Below are positions 8,059-14,473 of a stretch of DNA of 36,545 bases, piece after piece (position 1 is the stretch's first letter; every line of letters begins with the position of its first letter). Under the pieces are notes generated by a model that ran no database searches, was not told the origin of the DNA, and worked only from the letters and a program-made list of their open reading frames with translations. The stretch spans positions 1 to 36,545 of the forward strand of contig JAILOW010000023.1 of NCBI GenBank assembly GCA_024690635.1. Direction: 5' to 3'. This DNA comes from Butyrivibrio sp. GTDB taxonomy: Bacteria; Bacillota_A; Clostridia; Lachnospirales; Lachnospiraceae. Position numbers and translations under genes: made by a program.

Positions 8059-8072
8059 AAGAGAACTTATTT

Positions 8073-8561
8073 TTATCTTTCAATATAGTTTGAACTCTTC
8101 TTAAACTCTTTTACCGCATTTGAGCCTCTGTCAGCGAGTCTTTTGTTTCTCTCAAAAAGCTCCATCTCATCCATCCTTTTGTTATTCTCATCGATCGTCA
8201 TCCTTGTATTACCTCTCAGATAATATATCTCTGTGAACAGAGAGTTAAATACATGCTTTCTTATAATCTTCATGATCAGTGCAAAGCCTACTGCAAACAA
8301 GATACATGCGATAATGTTCATCTTCGCTTCAGGGTCTGCTATAAATGCTTTGACATATATAAAAAAGTTTCCATATCTGCCATTCTGATCCTTGTAATCC
8401 TTGAGCAAAATCACAACAAAGAACAGTGGAACATCCACGTATATTTTTGACAGAAATAAGGAAATGACCATAACCGCCTTCATGATAAGTTCAAAAGGAA
8501 GAAGTATGATATTGCATATAGCCATAAACCCGTTCTGAATTGTCTTTAATAATTTCTCCAT
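8073..8561 (-). CDS. Membrane protein of unknown function
   Basis: This is a 162-residue protein with three likely membrane segments: residues 15-40, a hydrophobic stretch around 45-55, and 85-105. A charged, probably coiled C-terminal tail (NNKRMDEMELFERNKRL) follows. I chose the ATG at 8561, preceded by ACAGG; an in-frame TTG at 8579 lacks a good ribosome site. A conserved bipartite promoter lies upstream at 8650-8697 and a terminator follows, so this is a one-gene unit. It sits between structured elements 6 and 7. No family was recognised. Confidence 0.8.
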   Translation of the reverse strand: MEKLLKTIQNGFMAICNIILLPFELIMKAVMVISLFLSKIYVDVPLFFVVILLKDYKDQNGRYGNFFIYVKAFIADPEAKMNIIACILFAVGFALIMKIIRKHVFNSLFTEIYYLRGNTRMTIDENNKRMDEMELFERNKRLADRGSNAVKEFKKSSNYIER

Positions 8562-8649
8562 ATGTATTACCTGTTCCAATAAATTTTTTACATTTATGCC
8601 CTTTCTTTTATAATCCTTCGTACATTTTCTGTACGCATTATTTTGTTAT

Positions 8650-8697
8650 CTATATATAGTATGAGATATTCGTTTTCAATGTTACTTTTCTGTACAG
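8650..8697 (-). promoter_or_regulatory. Bipartite promoter, CTGTACAGAAA-N19-ATCTCAT
   Basis: On the minus strand CTGTACAGAAA is followed after exactly 19 nt by ATCTCAT and then ACTATATATAG, which supplies a -10. It drives the membrane-protein gene at 8073-8561. It is one of eleven such sites in the window. Confidence 0.75.
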
Positions 8698-8728
8698 TTT
8701 CCACATCTATTTTACCACCAAATGAAAT

Positions 8729-8808
8729 GAGCGGAGAACGTTTTTAATGAGTCCTGTTCCATACGCGGAGGTTGGAACGAGGACGAGTTAAAAAGGTATG
8801 AGAGCGGA
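8729..8808 (+). repeat. Structured GAGCGGA element 7, small and isolated
   Basis: The borders are GAGCGGAGAACG at 8729 and GAGAGCGGAG near 8802. TTTTTAA (8741-8747) pairs with TTAAAAA (8788-8794), and GTCC (8751-8754) with GGAC (8781-8784). Between them GA faces GA. GTTCC pairs with GGAAC inside. It is the shortest copy and is cut off from the main array by the gene at 8073-8561. Confidence 0.75.
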
Positions 8809-8821
8809 GTGTACTTTTGTC

Positions 8822-8854
8822 AATAAATAAGGACCATGCCTTTTGCACGATCCT
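8822..8854 (-). terminator. Terminator on the minus strand
   Basis: On the minus strand AGGATCGTGC and GCATGGTCCT pair with two G-T wobbles and are followed by TATTTATTG. It lies directly after the small gene ending at 8857. Confidence 0.75.
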
Positions 8855-8856
8855 CT

Positions 8857-8967
8857 TTACTTACATCTATTATTCCAAGCCATTCCGGCTTCTTCTTCGC
8901 TCATAAAATATTTAACAGGAGAGCCGCAGATACATATGTTGTAATAAAGACGCTTTTCCTGCCGCAC
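8857..8967 (-). CDS. 36-residue protein, truncated zinc-ribbon-like
   Basis: This small ORF begins with GTG at 8967, preceded by a strong AGGGGGGTAA site that overlaps the stop of the upstream gene. The sequence holds a CIC pair and ends SEEEAGMAWNNRCK. The SEEEAxxAWN ending resembles the tail of small phage Lar/restriction-alleviation-type zinc proteins, but the usual two CxxC pairs are absent. It is translationally coupled to the 118-residue gene upstream. The family link is weak. Confidence 0.55.
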   Translation of the reverse strand: MRQEKRLYYNICICGSPVKYFMSEEEAGMAWNNRCK

Positions 8968-8973
8968 ATATAT

Positions 8974-9330
8974 TTACCCCCCTGCATCATATCTAAATCC
9001 GTCCCAGTGTTTATATGAACCATGGCAAAGACATTCTGCAGCATGAAGGTTTATCTCATCATCACTTTTAAGCCACATACAGTTCTCTTTGCAATACTCA
9101 CATATATCCCTGTAGAGCTTATCATATCCTTCTCTTATAACCGCGTCGAGGAAATATACGAGCCATTCGCTTATCTCGATCTGACCTGCGCCCGCTGTCT
9201 CAAAATATTCTCTCCCGTGGTACTCATAATGCAGCGTCCCGTTTCTGTTCTTTCCGGTTGGGACCCTGCTTTTTTCCGTAACAAAACACCTTGTTTTTGG
9301 AGTAAGTGCTTCAAGTGTATATACTGCCAT
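8974..9330 (-). CDS. Hypothetical protein with cysteine-rich C-terminus
   Basis: This is a 118-residue protein starting at ATG 9330 after AGAGGAAGAT. The centre is predicted helical (EISEWLVYFLDAV). The C-terminal third holds CEYCKENC and a later CLCHG, a pattern that could bind zinc. No family was recognised. A promoter-like TTCCATGTTTAAATA lies about 30 nt upstream, after the terminator at 9408-9434. Confidence 0.75.
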   Translation of the reverse strand: MAVYTLEALTPKTRCFVTEKSRVPTGKNRNGTLHYEYHGREYFETAGAGQIEISEWLVYFLDAVIREGYDKLYRDICEYCKENCMWLKSDDEINLHAAECLCHGSYKHWDGFRYDAGG

Positions 9331-9407
9331 TTATCTTCCTCTTTCTTTTTATTTAAACATGGAATATCTCAAATCAAAGATGTCTACTTCCCGCATGCTT
9401 TTCCACA

Positions 9408-9434
9408 CAAAAATAAGGCCAAATATAATGGCCC
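9408..9434 (-). terminator. Terminator on the minus strand
   Basis: On the minus strand GGCCA and TGGCC pair around a short AT loop and are followed by TTATTTTTG. It ends the unit that runs from 10692 down to 9451. Confidence 0.8.
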
Positions 9435-9450
9435 TATGTACTTTTATCTT

Positions 9451-9624
9451 TTACCTCTCGTAATCATCACAAATTTTTCTCTGGATCTCCTTATCCCTTG
9501 CTCTTGACGGATGCTTATCCGTAGCAAAAGTCCTTGTGCCGGTGTTCATCTGTGTCAGGACCCTGTTTTTCTTGTTAAGCTCTTCAAAGCCCTTTTTGGT
9601 CATGTCTTTTTTTCTGTCGTACAT
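9451..9624 (-). CDS. 57-residue basic protein
   Basis: This short gene starts at ATG 9624 after GGAGGATGAAA and ends in a terminator. The product is highly charged and helical, starting MYDRKKDMTKKGFEELNKKN and ending KICDDYER. No family was recognised. The good ribosome site and position in the leftward unit support it as real. Confidence 0.65.
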   Translation of the reverse strand: MYDRKKDMTKKGFEELNKKNRVLTQMNTGTRTFATDKHPSRARDKEIQRKICDDYER

Positions 9625-9714
9625 TTTCATCCTCCATTTTGCCCAAGGCTTCGCTCCAGGCTATATCGTCATAATTATCAGTTTTGCCTGTTTGGACTCA
9701 TTTGCTGTACTAAT
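9584..9714 (-). pseudogene. Possible frameshifted small gene
   Basis: Directly after the stop of the gene at 9727, whose end overlaps an AGGAGGAAGG site, the sequence reads STANESKQAK. It then continues protein-like only after a one-base change (TDNYDDIAWSEALGKMEDEN...), ending at 9584. The shift point is an AAAA run, where one missing A would explain it. The first codon is ATT rather than ATG. It may be a decayed gene, a sequencing error, or chance. Confidence 0.35.
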
Positions 9715-9726
9715 CTTTCCTTCCTC

Positions 9727-10302
9727 CTAGTGTTCTGTTACATAAACAATATTGTCTTTCTTTATGTCAATAATTCTTCTTTTTTCATCTACGCCTCTGA
9801 AATAATTGAACTGCTGTGTTGAGAGTGGAGCAGTTTTGGCAAAACGCTCTAATCGTTCCGGCGTAAAGGCTCTATCCCACTCTGAGAACTGAATGTCGCA
9901 CCATGAAATGTGACATGAAGGCAGTATCTTCTCTAATTTGTCGTATTCTTCGATCCGGTTTTTAAAAATCTCTGGAATATAAATATTGACAATGTTTTCA
10001 ACGGAGACATAATCAGTGATGTATTCTGTGTATTTGCCTCTGTTTACGTCAAAGTCTCCTATTGCATTTTCTTTGACCGAATCTTCTGGCAGTGAAAGCT
10101 GCAATAACACTATCCCATAATTTATGAAGCTGTTTTTCACTTCCGGGTGCAACGGCTTAAATAAATATACGACATCAGTCCTATTTGCAGCTCTTTCCCC
10201 TGGTTCCCAAGGGTTATTTTTACAAGCGTCCATAGACAATATGCCTTTTTGGGCGATGCTTGTCAGATCAAGTATATCCACGTTTTTGTACAGAGTTATC
10301 AA
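9727..10302 (-). CDS. Possible ADP-ribosyltransferase-fold protein
   Basis: This is a 191-residue protein. AAAAGGAGGCAATAAA sits just before a TTG codon at 10302, so I take this rather than the ATG 30 bp upstream. The start ITLYKNVDILDLTSIAQKGI, the NRTDVVYLF strand, YGIVLLQL, and the later VSVENIVNIYIP follow the strand order seen in some ADP-ribosyltransferase-like proteins. I cannot see a full catalytic triad, so this is a weak fold guess. The gene follows two small membrane-protein genes in one transcript, each stop adjacent to the next ribosome site. An enzyme, toxin or host-modifying function is speculative. Confidence 0.7.
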   Translation of the reverse strand: MITLYKNVDILDLTSIAQKGILSMDACKNNPWEPGERAANRTDVVYLFKPLHPEVKNSFINYGIVLLQLSLPEDSVKENAIGDFDVNRGKYTEYITDYVSVENIVNIYIPEIFKNRIEEYDKLEKILPSCHISWCDIQFSEWDRAFTPERLERFAKTAPLSTQQFNYFRGVDEKRRIIDIKKDNIVYVTEH

Positions 10303-10316
10303 TTTATTGCCTCCTT

Positions 10317-10460
10317 TTATTGATATATGCACGTAAGGAAAAACTGGCCATACTTTCCGATCATATAGACAAGATAAAATATAAGACCCGCCGCCCCAAA
10401 GACAAGTCCCGCCAGGCAGTATCCTTTTACGACCTTCAGTCTGTATTTTCTCTCGTCCAT
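10317..10460 (-). CDS. 47-residue single-span membrane protein
   Basis: This small gene starts at ATG 10460 after GGAGGTAAGTG. The product has a basic N-terminus (MDERKYRLKVVKGY) and one hydrophobic span around residues 15-35. Its stop overlaps the ribosome site of the next gene, and its own site lies just after the stop of the gene at 10477. It is therefore in the same operon. Function unknown. Confidence 0.7.
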   Translation of the reverse strand: MDERKYRLKVVKGYCLAGLVFGAAGLIFYLVYMIGKYGQFFLTCIYQ

Positions 10461-10476
10461 CACTTACCTCCAGTAG

Positions 10477-10692
10477 TCACTCTGCTTCGTAATAAGCAAT
10501 GCCTGCGATGATAAACAATATCACGGATACAGTAAAGCAGACTAAGGCAAACATTCCACATTCGTGTTCAAATGGTGCATCTATGCATCCCATCACGCAC
10601 ATAAGAAAGCTAAAAAGCCCGACCGCTCCAAAGCCTCTGCCAAGTTTCAGCAGAAATGCTACTGAGCTCTGTTCATAATCATGACCGTGCAT
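10477..10692 (-). CDS. Small two-span membrane protein
   Basis: This is a 71-residue protein with two hydrophobic segments, about residues 20-37 and 46-66, separated by a short polar loop with cysteine and histidine (CIDAPFEHEC). It is the first gene of a leftward operon driven by the bipartite promoter at 10721-10763. Function unknown. Confidence 0.75.
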   Translation of the reverse strand: MHGHDYEQSSVAFLLKLGRGFGAVGLFSFLMCVMGCIDAPFEHECGMFALVCFTVSVILFIIAGIAYYEAE

Positions 10693-10720
10693 TCCTTATC
10701 CACCTCCTTGATCTTTTAAA

Positions 10721-10763
10721 CTAAGTATGGGATATTCCGTTTAAACAATGCTTTTCTGTATAG
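10721..10763 (-). promoter_or_regulatory. Bipartite promoter, CTATACAGAAA-N19-ATCCCAT
   Basis: On the minus strand CTATACAGAAA is followed after 19 nt by ATCCCATACTTAG. It precedes the operon 10692 to 9451. The palindrome is changed at one position (G to A). Confidence 0.7.
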
Positions 10764-10810
10764 CAGCTGATTTTGACAACATTATTACACCTTTTATGTA
10801 AAAAAAGGCA

Positions 10811-10840
10811 TAAAAAAGAGAGCGGTAAATGCCGCTCCCC
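10811..10840 (-). terminator. Terminator on the minus strand
   Basis: On the minus strand GAGCGGC and CCGCTC pair across a short loop and are followed by TCTTTTTTATG. It ends the unit 12573 to 10848. Confidence 0.85.
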
Positions 10841-10847
10841 AATGCTA

Positions 10848-11174
10848 TCAAATTAAGACATTTTGGTTGTTTTCGAGAAATAAATTCTTTGCAAAATGTT
10901 CCATTGCTTCGCTTGCTGTTGCACCATGTTGTATATCCCGTATAAGCATTTCTTTTGATATATCCCTTTTTAGGTCAAGCTCCGGCTCTTTATCCGTCCC
11001 AAGCTCCGAACTAAATACAGGTATAGACATTTGAGATTCAAAGAAACCACACTTTTGTGCATATTTTAAATTGTTGTGTATAAATTGCCATGCATCGTGG
11101 TCAGTTTTTCCGTTGTATTTAATTTCAAGCATATTTTCAATATACTTGATGGTTTTTTCTTGTTTTTTTGTCAT
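10848..11174 (-). CDS. Hypothetical protein
   Basis: This is a 108-residue, largely helical, charged protein (MTKKQEKTIKYIENMLEIKY...). It is last in a leftward operon, 45 bp after the stop of the 140-residue gene. AAGGGCAGAACAA precedes the ATG, a modest ribosome site. No family was recognised. Confidence 0.75.
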   Translation of the reverse strand: MTKKQEKTIKYIENMLEIKYNGKTDHDAWQFIHNNLKYAQKCGFFESQMSIPVFSSELGTDKEPELDLKRDISKEMLIRDIQHGATASEAMEHFAKNLFLENNQNVLI

Positions 11175-11219
11175 TTGTTCTGCCCTTCTTAACTATTGCG
11201 CCGCCCCTTATGGCTATTG

Positions 11220-11642
11220 TCATGCCCCATGTTCCTGCAAAAACTTATCGATGCTTCTGAAATAAGCTTCTTTGAAGATAGGGAAGTTATCGATAAAGAT
11301 ATTAAAAGCATCCTCGCTTAATTCAACCTCACTACGCTGCATAAGCTCTTCAGCTCCATTTGCGTTCTTTGTCAGAGCAAAGAAGTTATTCATGCATGTA
11401 AACTCGCCATCACTATATGTCCCGCATGCGAATGTACTGTCCTGAACTCCAATGGGTCCAACAGGCTCAATGATTTCAAATCCTGCATCTGTCATGGCTT
11501 CATGCACAAGAAGCACCTGCTTCATATCAGGAAGTATCTTATCAACCTTTTCTTTGATTCTTGCTTCCTTTGCAGCCCTTTCTCTTTCCTTTTCTGCTTC
11601 TACCTTCTCAGAAAGCTTTTGTATTCTCTGTACATAATCCAT
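11220..11642 (-). CDS. Hypothetical protein with N-terminal coiled coil
   Basis: This is a 140-residue protein. AAGGAGGTAAATGACA contains an ATG only 3 nt after the site, so I take the second ATG at 11642. Residues 5-40 form a charged helix (KVEAEKERERAAKEARIKEK) likely to coil. The middle has beta-type sequence (FEIIEPVGPIGVQDSTF). No family was recognised. It lies between the alpha-CTD-like gene and the 108-residue gene. Confidence 0.75.
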   Translation of the reverse strand: MDYVQRIQKLSEKVEAEKERERAAKEARIKEKVDKILPDMKQVLLVHEAMTDAGFEIIEPVGPIGVQDSTFACGTYSDGEFTCMNNFFALTKNANGAEELMQRSEVELSEDAFNIFIDNFPIFKEAYFRSIDKFLQEHGA

Positions 11643-11695
11643 TGTCATTTACCTCCTTATTTACTTATCCGGTTACTTAAAGACTTACGCACAGT

Positions 11696-12328
11696 TTATT
11701 TGTCGCCATTAAACTTTCCATACTTAGAAAACGCTTCTACAACTTCTTCAATACCCCTACGTCCAAGATTGCGTACATTAAGCAAGTCGTCCCTGGATAA
11801 CTTAAGTACATCCCCTACGGTCTTACAGCCATGTCTGTAAAGGCAGTTAAACGACCTTATAGATAACTTGGGCCTCACATCTTCCAGCTTGGTCGTTAAA
11901 GGATTACTCTCAAATTCTTTAAACTTTATTTTTTCCTTTTTATCTTCTAAGGCTTGTGTAAGAGTAAGTTTTACCAAGTCAAGGAACTCACTGTCAGCGT
12001 TATCACTTACAAGTATCCTGGCAAACATTTCATTGGACTGTACAGAGTATTCGCTTACACATGCCAAGCCACACAAATCTGCATCAGAACTGTTCGCGCC
12101 ATCACACTCATCAAGAAAACCGTTATCTTTAAGAAATCTCTCTATTGCCAATATTGACCACCCACCCATATCGCGAATCTCGGATAACGTGTAGTCATTA
12201 TATCTGTCCAGCATGTCACCTACAGTATTGCACCCGCCTCGCATAAGGCCATTGCACACTCTCGCTGGCATCAATCCGTTTTCACGGACAACTCTGAGAT
12301 TTGTTTCTTTAGTTATCACCCTTCCCAT
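11696..12328 (-). CDS. Stand-alone protein with two RNA polymerase alpha-CTD-like domains
   Basis: This is a 210-residue protein. Residues about 150-205 closely follow the C-terminal domain of the RNA polymerase alpha subunit: KLSIRSFNCLYRHGCKTVGD, then LLNVRNLGRRGIEEVVEAF. Residues about 10-72 repeat the same helix-hairpin-helix plan (GLMPARVCNGLMRGGCNTVGD, then EIRDMGGWSILAIERFL). No alpha N-terminal assembly domain is present. In RNA polymerase this domain binds UP elements and activators near -40 to -60. A free tandem version could bind DNA there or contact the enzyme. The start overlaps the end of the upstream membrane gene by 13 bp. Its link to the shared CTGTACAGAAA promoters is inference. 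Confidence 0.85.
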   Translation of the reverse strand: MGRVITKETNLRVVRENGLMPARVCNGLMRGGCNTVGDMLDRYNDYTLSEIRDMGGWSILAIERFLKDNGFLDECDGANSSDADLCGLACVSEYSVQSNEMFARILVSDNADSEFLDLVKLTLTQALEDKKEKIKFKEFESNPLTTKLEDVRPKLSIRSFNCLYRHGCKTVGDVLKLSRDDLLNVRNLGRRGIEEVVEAFSKYGKFNGDK

Positions 12329-12573
12329 ATTTTATGCCCCTTTTTCTCAGGAAGGAACGCGCATACGATCCCTCCAATAAAAAGACCTGCGCCTATGACC
12401 GCCAGAGATACTCCGAAGATGAGTAAAAACTTGGCCGTACTTATAAGTGCATCAAGATCAAGTGCTGCCTTTCCGATCTTTATCCCAAAGTACATAACAG
12501 GTACAGACACAAGCATAAGGATAAATGCGCTAATAGCCATTGCCAGGGAAAACTGTGATTTTGAATATTTCAT
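12316..12573 (-). CDS. Small two-span membrane protein
   Basis: This is an 85-residue protein with two hydrophobic segments (about residues 8-32 and 45-75) and a charged tail (EKKGHKIWEG). AAGGAGGTCTT precedes the ATG. It is the first protein gene after the tRNA-like RNA at 12601-12727 and overlaps the alpha-CTD-like gene by 13 bp, so the two are co-translated. Function unknown. Confidence 0.75.
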   Translation of the reverse strand: MKYSKSQFSLAMAISAFILMLVSVPVMYFGIKIGKAALDLDALISTAKFLLIFGVSLAVIGAGLFIGGIVCAFLPEKKGHKIWEG

Positions 12574-12600
12574 AAGACCTCCTTGTTGAATAATACTATT

Positions 12601-12727
12601 AAGTTAAGACTGCAAGGTGGGATTCGAACCCACAACTTGTTCAGAGCGTACCGAATCGCATCATATTTGCTCTGTATGCGTTTTGATTTCGTTTTAACCA
12701 AATTAAACTACTCACAGCCTTAACTTA
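12601..12727 (-). ncRNA. tRNA-like RNA with enlarged anticodon region and extended acceptor stem
   Basis: Read on the minus strand, CTGTGAG pairs with CTTGCAG as a 7-bp acceptor stem. TA, then a D-arm (GTTT, AATTTGGTTA loop, AAAC) and a T-arm (GTGGG, TTCGAAT, CCCAC) follow the tRNA plan exactly. The anticodon region is about 55 nt and not canonical: CGCAT/ATGCG closes a loop holding CAGAGC, which can pair with GCTCTG downstream as a pseudoknot. Outside the acceptor, CTTAACTT at 12720-12727 pairs with AAGTTAAG at 12601-12608, so there is no free CCA end. A bipartite promoter lies just upstream. I do not think it is a translating tRNA. Confidence 0.7.
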
Positions 12728-12740
12728 AAAGCATTGCTTT

Positions 12741-12788
12741 CTGTATAAAGAATGGGAGATTGCGATTCAACGATATGTTTCTGTATAG
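12741..12788 (-). promoter_or_regulatory. Bipartite promoter, CTATACAGAAA-N19-CTCCCAT
   Basis: On the minus strand CTATACAGAAA, 19 nt, CTCCCAT and then TCTTTATAC. It lies 14 bp before the extended stem of the tRNA-like RNA and would drive it together with the genes below 12573. Confidence 0.75.
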
Positions 12789-12972
12789 TAATGCCTACCT
12801 ACAGTATTTCCACTCAAATGCAAAACACCCCCGCAGAGCGTCCCTGCGAAGGTATCTCGCTGTAATATCAACCATGAAAGGAGGCATAAGCCCTTGCTAT
12901 CGTCAAGGTGGCGGAAACATAGGAGGAGGACCGCCGTCGTATACGCTGCCGGGGGAGGCAGGGATGTAAAGC

Positions 12973-13058
12973 TGGGATAAGAGGATTTGCACCTCCAAAG
13001 CAGTTATTTGGCAGAAAAGTCGTCGCAGTTCGTGTTTGCACGAAGATCATTTTTCCCA
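12973..13058 (-). ncRNA. Cloverleaf-like tRNA-related fold, 86 nt
   Basis: On the minus strand TGGGAAA (13052-13058) pairs with TATCCCA (12973-12979) with one mismatch. A TTCGTG/CACGAA hairpin lies at the D-arm position. A 5-bp stem with 7-nt loop (CCAAA, TAACTGC, TTTGG) lies at the anticodon position. GAGG-TGCAAAT-CCTC lies at the T-arm position. Position 33 of the loop is A rather than U, and no variable loop remains, so it is not an ordinary tRNA. Confidence 0.5.
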
Positions 13059-13191
13059 AGAAAGGTAAAACCATTCATAAGTGTACAGCGTCATACACCG
13101 TTTTCTGAAAGGCTAATATTAAATCCGCCTTATTACCTGCACCCCGCCATATTCGGGGCTGCGTTTTTCTTATTCGCTATATCCCAGGAAT

Positions 13192-13248
13192 GGAGCGTGG
13201 GGACTCGAACCCCGACGATATCCACGGCTCATCACCCTTTATCGCCCC
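13192..13248 (-). ncRNA. Short tRNA-like fold, 57 nt
   Basis: On the minus strand GGGGCG (13243-13248) pairs with CGCTCC (13192-13197). A T-arm (GGGG, TTCGAGT, CCCC) sits next to it. Only about 28 nt remain for the D and anticodon arms, so it is a reduced fold. It begins a few bases downstream of the promoter at 13254-13300. Confidence 0.5.
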
Positions 13249-13253
13249 TGTTC

Positions 13254-13300
13254 TGCACTAAACATGGGAGAAATGAAACACATGTTAATTTTCTGTACAG
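13254..13300 (-). promoter_or_regulatory. Bipartite promoter, CTGTACAGAAA-N19-CTCCCAT
   Basis: On the minus strand CTGTACAGAAA, 19 nt, then CTCCCATGTTTAGTGC. No protein gene follows for over 650 bp; what follows are RNA-like structures. This supports a non-coding transcript. Confidence 0.75.
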
Positions 13301-13574
13301 TAAAAATTATTTGCAGAGCCGTTTTTAGATCCAAAGCGTCTGAATTTATCCTGATTTCACCCAAATACGCCTCTATTTCCAATTTTAAATCCATTTATAT
13401 GTAAATATTCGCAAAATGAAAAATAAGTCCAAATAACGCCTTTAAATTAAAAATAGACATATTTTCATCCATGATGCCATTACTCATATTTACAGCGTAA
13501 ACAATTATTGAAAGGGAGCAGATGAATGCTTCCTGGTCTCCACGCACATATTGCGCAGAAAGAAGAGGTGGCAC
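13301..13574. other. Non-coding gap with a promoter-like box
   Basis: This gap is AT-rich. A rightward promoter-like ATTACTCATATTTACAG lies at about 13488-13504. A short ORF opens at 13523 after AAAGGGAGCAG but overlaps the next gene out of frame for about 57 codons and is probably not real. Nothing else is recognisable. Confidence 0.4.
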
Positions 13575-14009
13575 ATGGCATCAGCAGCACAGAAAGCAGA
13601 AGCACTCTACAACTATGAACTCGCATCAGCTCGCGGTGTGTTCAACACACAGGCGCTCAAGGATTTTCTCTATCAGCACGCTTATGACGAAGTAGGCGTT
13701 GACAGAGCCGGGAATTTCACGACCCTTGCATGCGAAGTGGCAGAGGTTGCCCGTCTGGCCCACAAGGCTTATATTGCAGACGGTGTCAACTATTACCATG
13801 CTTGCGAAGCACACCACATGGCAGAGGGCAACAATTCGAAGCGCATGTATGAGCGAGCAGCTAAAAAGCTTCTGTTCCTCAACAGCGTTGCCAAGAAACT
13901 GACAGGATCTTTCTTTATCACCAAGAAGATCGATAAGTCAGACCTTGACGACTGCGTCGAGCTGGTGGACTGCTTCGAGTTCTGCGTAAGAAATTACGCG
14001 GAAATCTGA
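13575..14009 (+). CDS. Hypothetical helical protein
   Basis: This is a 144-residue protein starting at ATG 13575 after AAGAGGTGGCAC. It is alanine-rich and largely helical (ACEVAEVARLAHKAY), with scattered cysteines and a pair of histidines in HACEAHHMAE that could bind metal. GC content is visibly higher than in its neighbours, with many GCA and CTC codons. This hints at a different origin or higher expression. It has its own terminator. No family was recognised. Confidence 0.8.
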   Translation: MASAAQKAEALYNYELASARGVFNTQALKDFLYQHAYDEVGVDRAGNFTTLACEVAEVARLAHKAYIADGVNYYHACEAHHMAEGNNSKRMYERAAKKLLFLNSVAKKLTGSFFITKKIDKSDLDDCVELVDCFEFCVRNYAEI

Positions 14010-14023
14010 TGCATTCAAAGACA

Positions 14024-14049
14024 AGAGGGCGGGCCATCCCGCTCTTTTT
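14024..14049 (+). terminator. Terminator
   Basis: AGAGGGCGGG and CCCGCTCT pair with one bulge across CCAT and are followed by TTTTTG. Confidence 0.9.
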
Positions 14050-14061
14050 GTGTCAGATTAA

Positions 14062-14112
14062 CTGTACAGAAATCAGACATCACGCCAAAAAATCACATAT
14101 TTATAGTATAAA
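14062..14112 (+). promoter_or_regulatory. Bipartite promoter, CTGTACAGAAA-N19-ATCACAT
   Basis: CTGTACAGAAA, 19 nt, ATCACAT, then ATTTATAGTATA. It precedes the gene at 14147. Confidence 0.75.
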
Positions 14113-14146
14113 AAATATAAAAAATATCAAAAATAGAGGATAAGAG

Positions 14147-14356
14147 ATGATAAAGGAGTTCAGACCAAAAAAGGAAAACAAACCCAGAAACCTTGTTAAC
14201 GAAGCCAAAGAACTTGAGAGCAAGGCAAATGATATAAACTTTGATTCCATCGCAAACATGCTTTGCGGGAAACCTCTTTCAGAAAAGGATAAAGAAGAGG
14301 TTGAAAAGTTTAACGATCAGTACGATAAGATGGAAGATCTCAATTCCTGGCACTGA
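14147..14356 (+). CDS. 69-residue charged protein
   Basis: This is a small lysine- and glutamate-rich helical protein (start MIKEFRPKKENKPRNLVNEA). AGAGGATAAGAG precedes the ATG, which lies about 35 nt after the -10 of the bipartite promoter. No domain was recognised. It may be expressed together with the next gene, 117 bp downstream. Confidence 0.7.
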   Translation: MIKEFRPKKENKPRNLVNEAKELESKANDINFDSIANMLCGKPLSEKDKEEVEKFNDQYDKMEDLNSWH

Positions 14357-14473
14357 TATCCAGCAGTACGTTTATTAACCCGCGTTTTAAGTCATGATGT
14401 GTTTTAACAGAAATACACAACAGAGACCGGCGTTCAAGCATCGACGACAACTTTTAAGGAGAGAAAAAAGATA

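Larger units (their letters stand above)
12790..13257 (-). ncRNA. Candidate long structured RNA
   Basis: No convincing protein gene is visible here, but the minus strand downstream of the promoter at 13254-13300 is full of stems. In order: the tRNA-like fold 13192-13248; CCCCG/CGGGG (13138-13162); GTGTA/TACAC (about 13080-13098); the cloverleaf-like fold 12973-13058; TGCC/GGCA (12947-12960); GGCGG/CCGCC (12910-12935); CCTTG/CAAGG (12892-12908); CGCAG/CTGCG (12832-12848). A 31-codon glycine-rich ORF on + near 12879 has no ribosome site. The RNA ends are not defined. Confidence 0.5.

Noticed and set aside
11140..11222. 27-codon ORF with an ATGA overlap after the 140-residue gene
   Set aside because: It overlaps the start of the 108-residue gene out of frame and lacks a ribosome site of its own.
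12609..12717. Ordinary functional tRNA gene
   Set aside because: D- and T-arms fit, but no 5-bp/7-nt anticodon arm exists and the acceptor stem is extended on both sides.
12760..12969. 69-codon plus-strand ORF with a glycine-rich end
   Set aside because: It has no ribosome site and its sequence is explained by the hairpins of the minus-strand RNA. The inner 31-codon reading also lacks a site.
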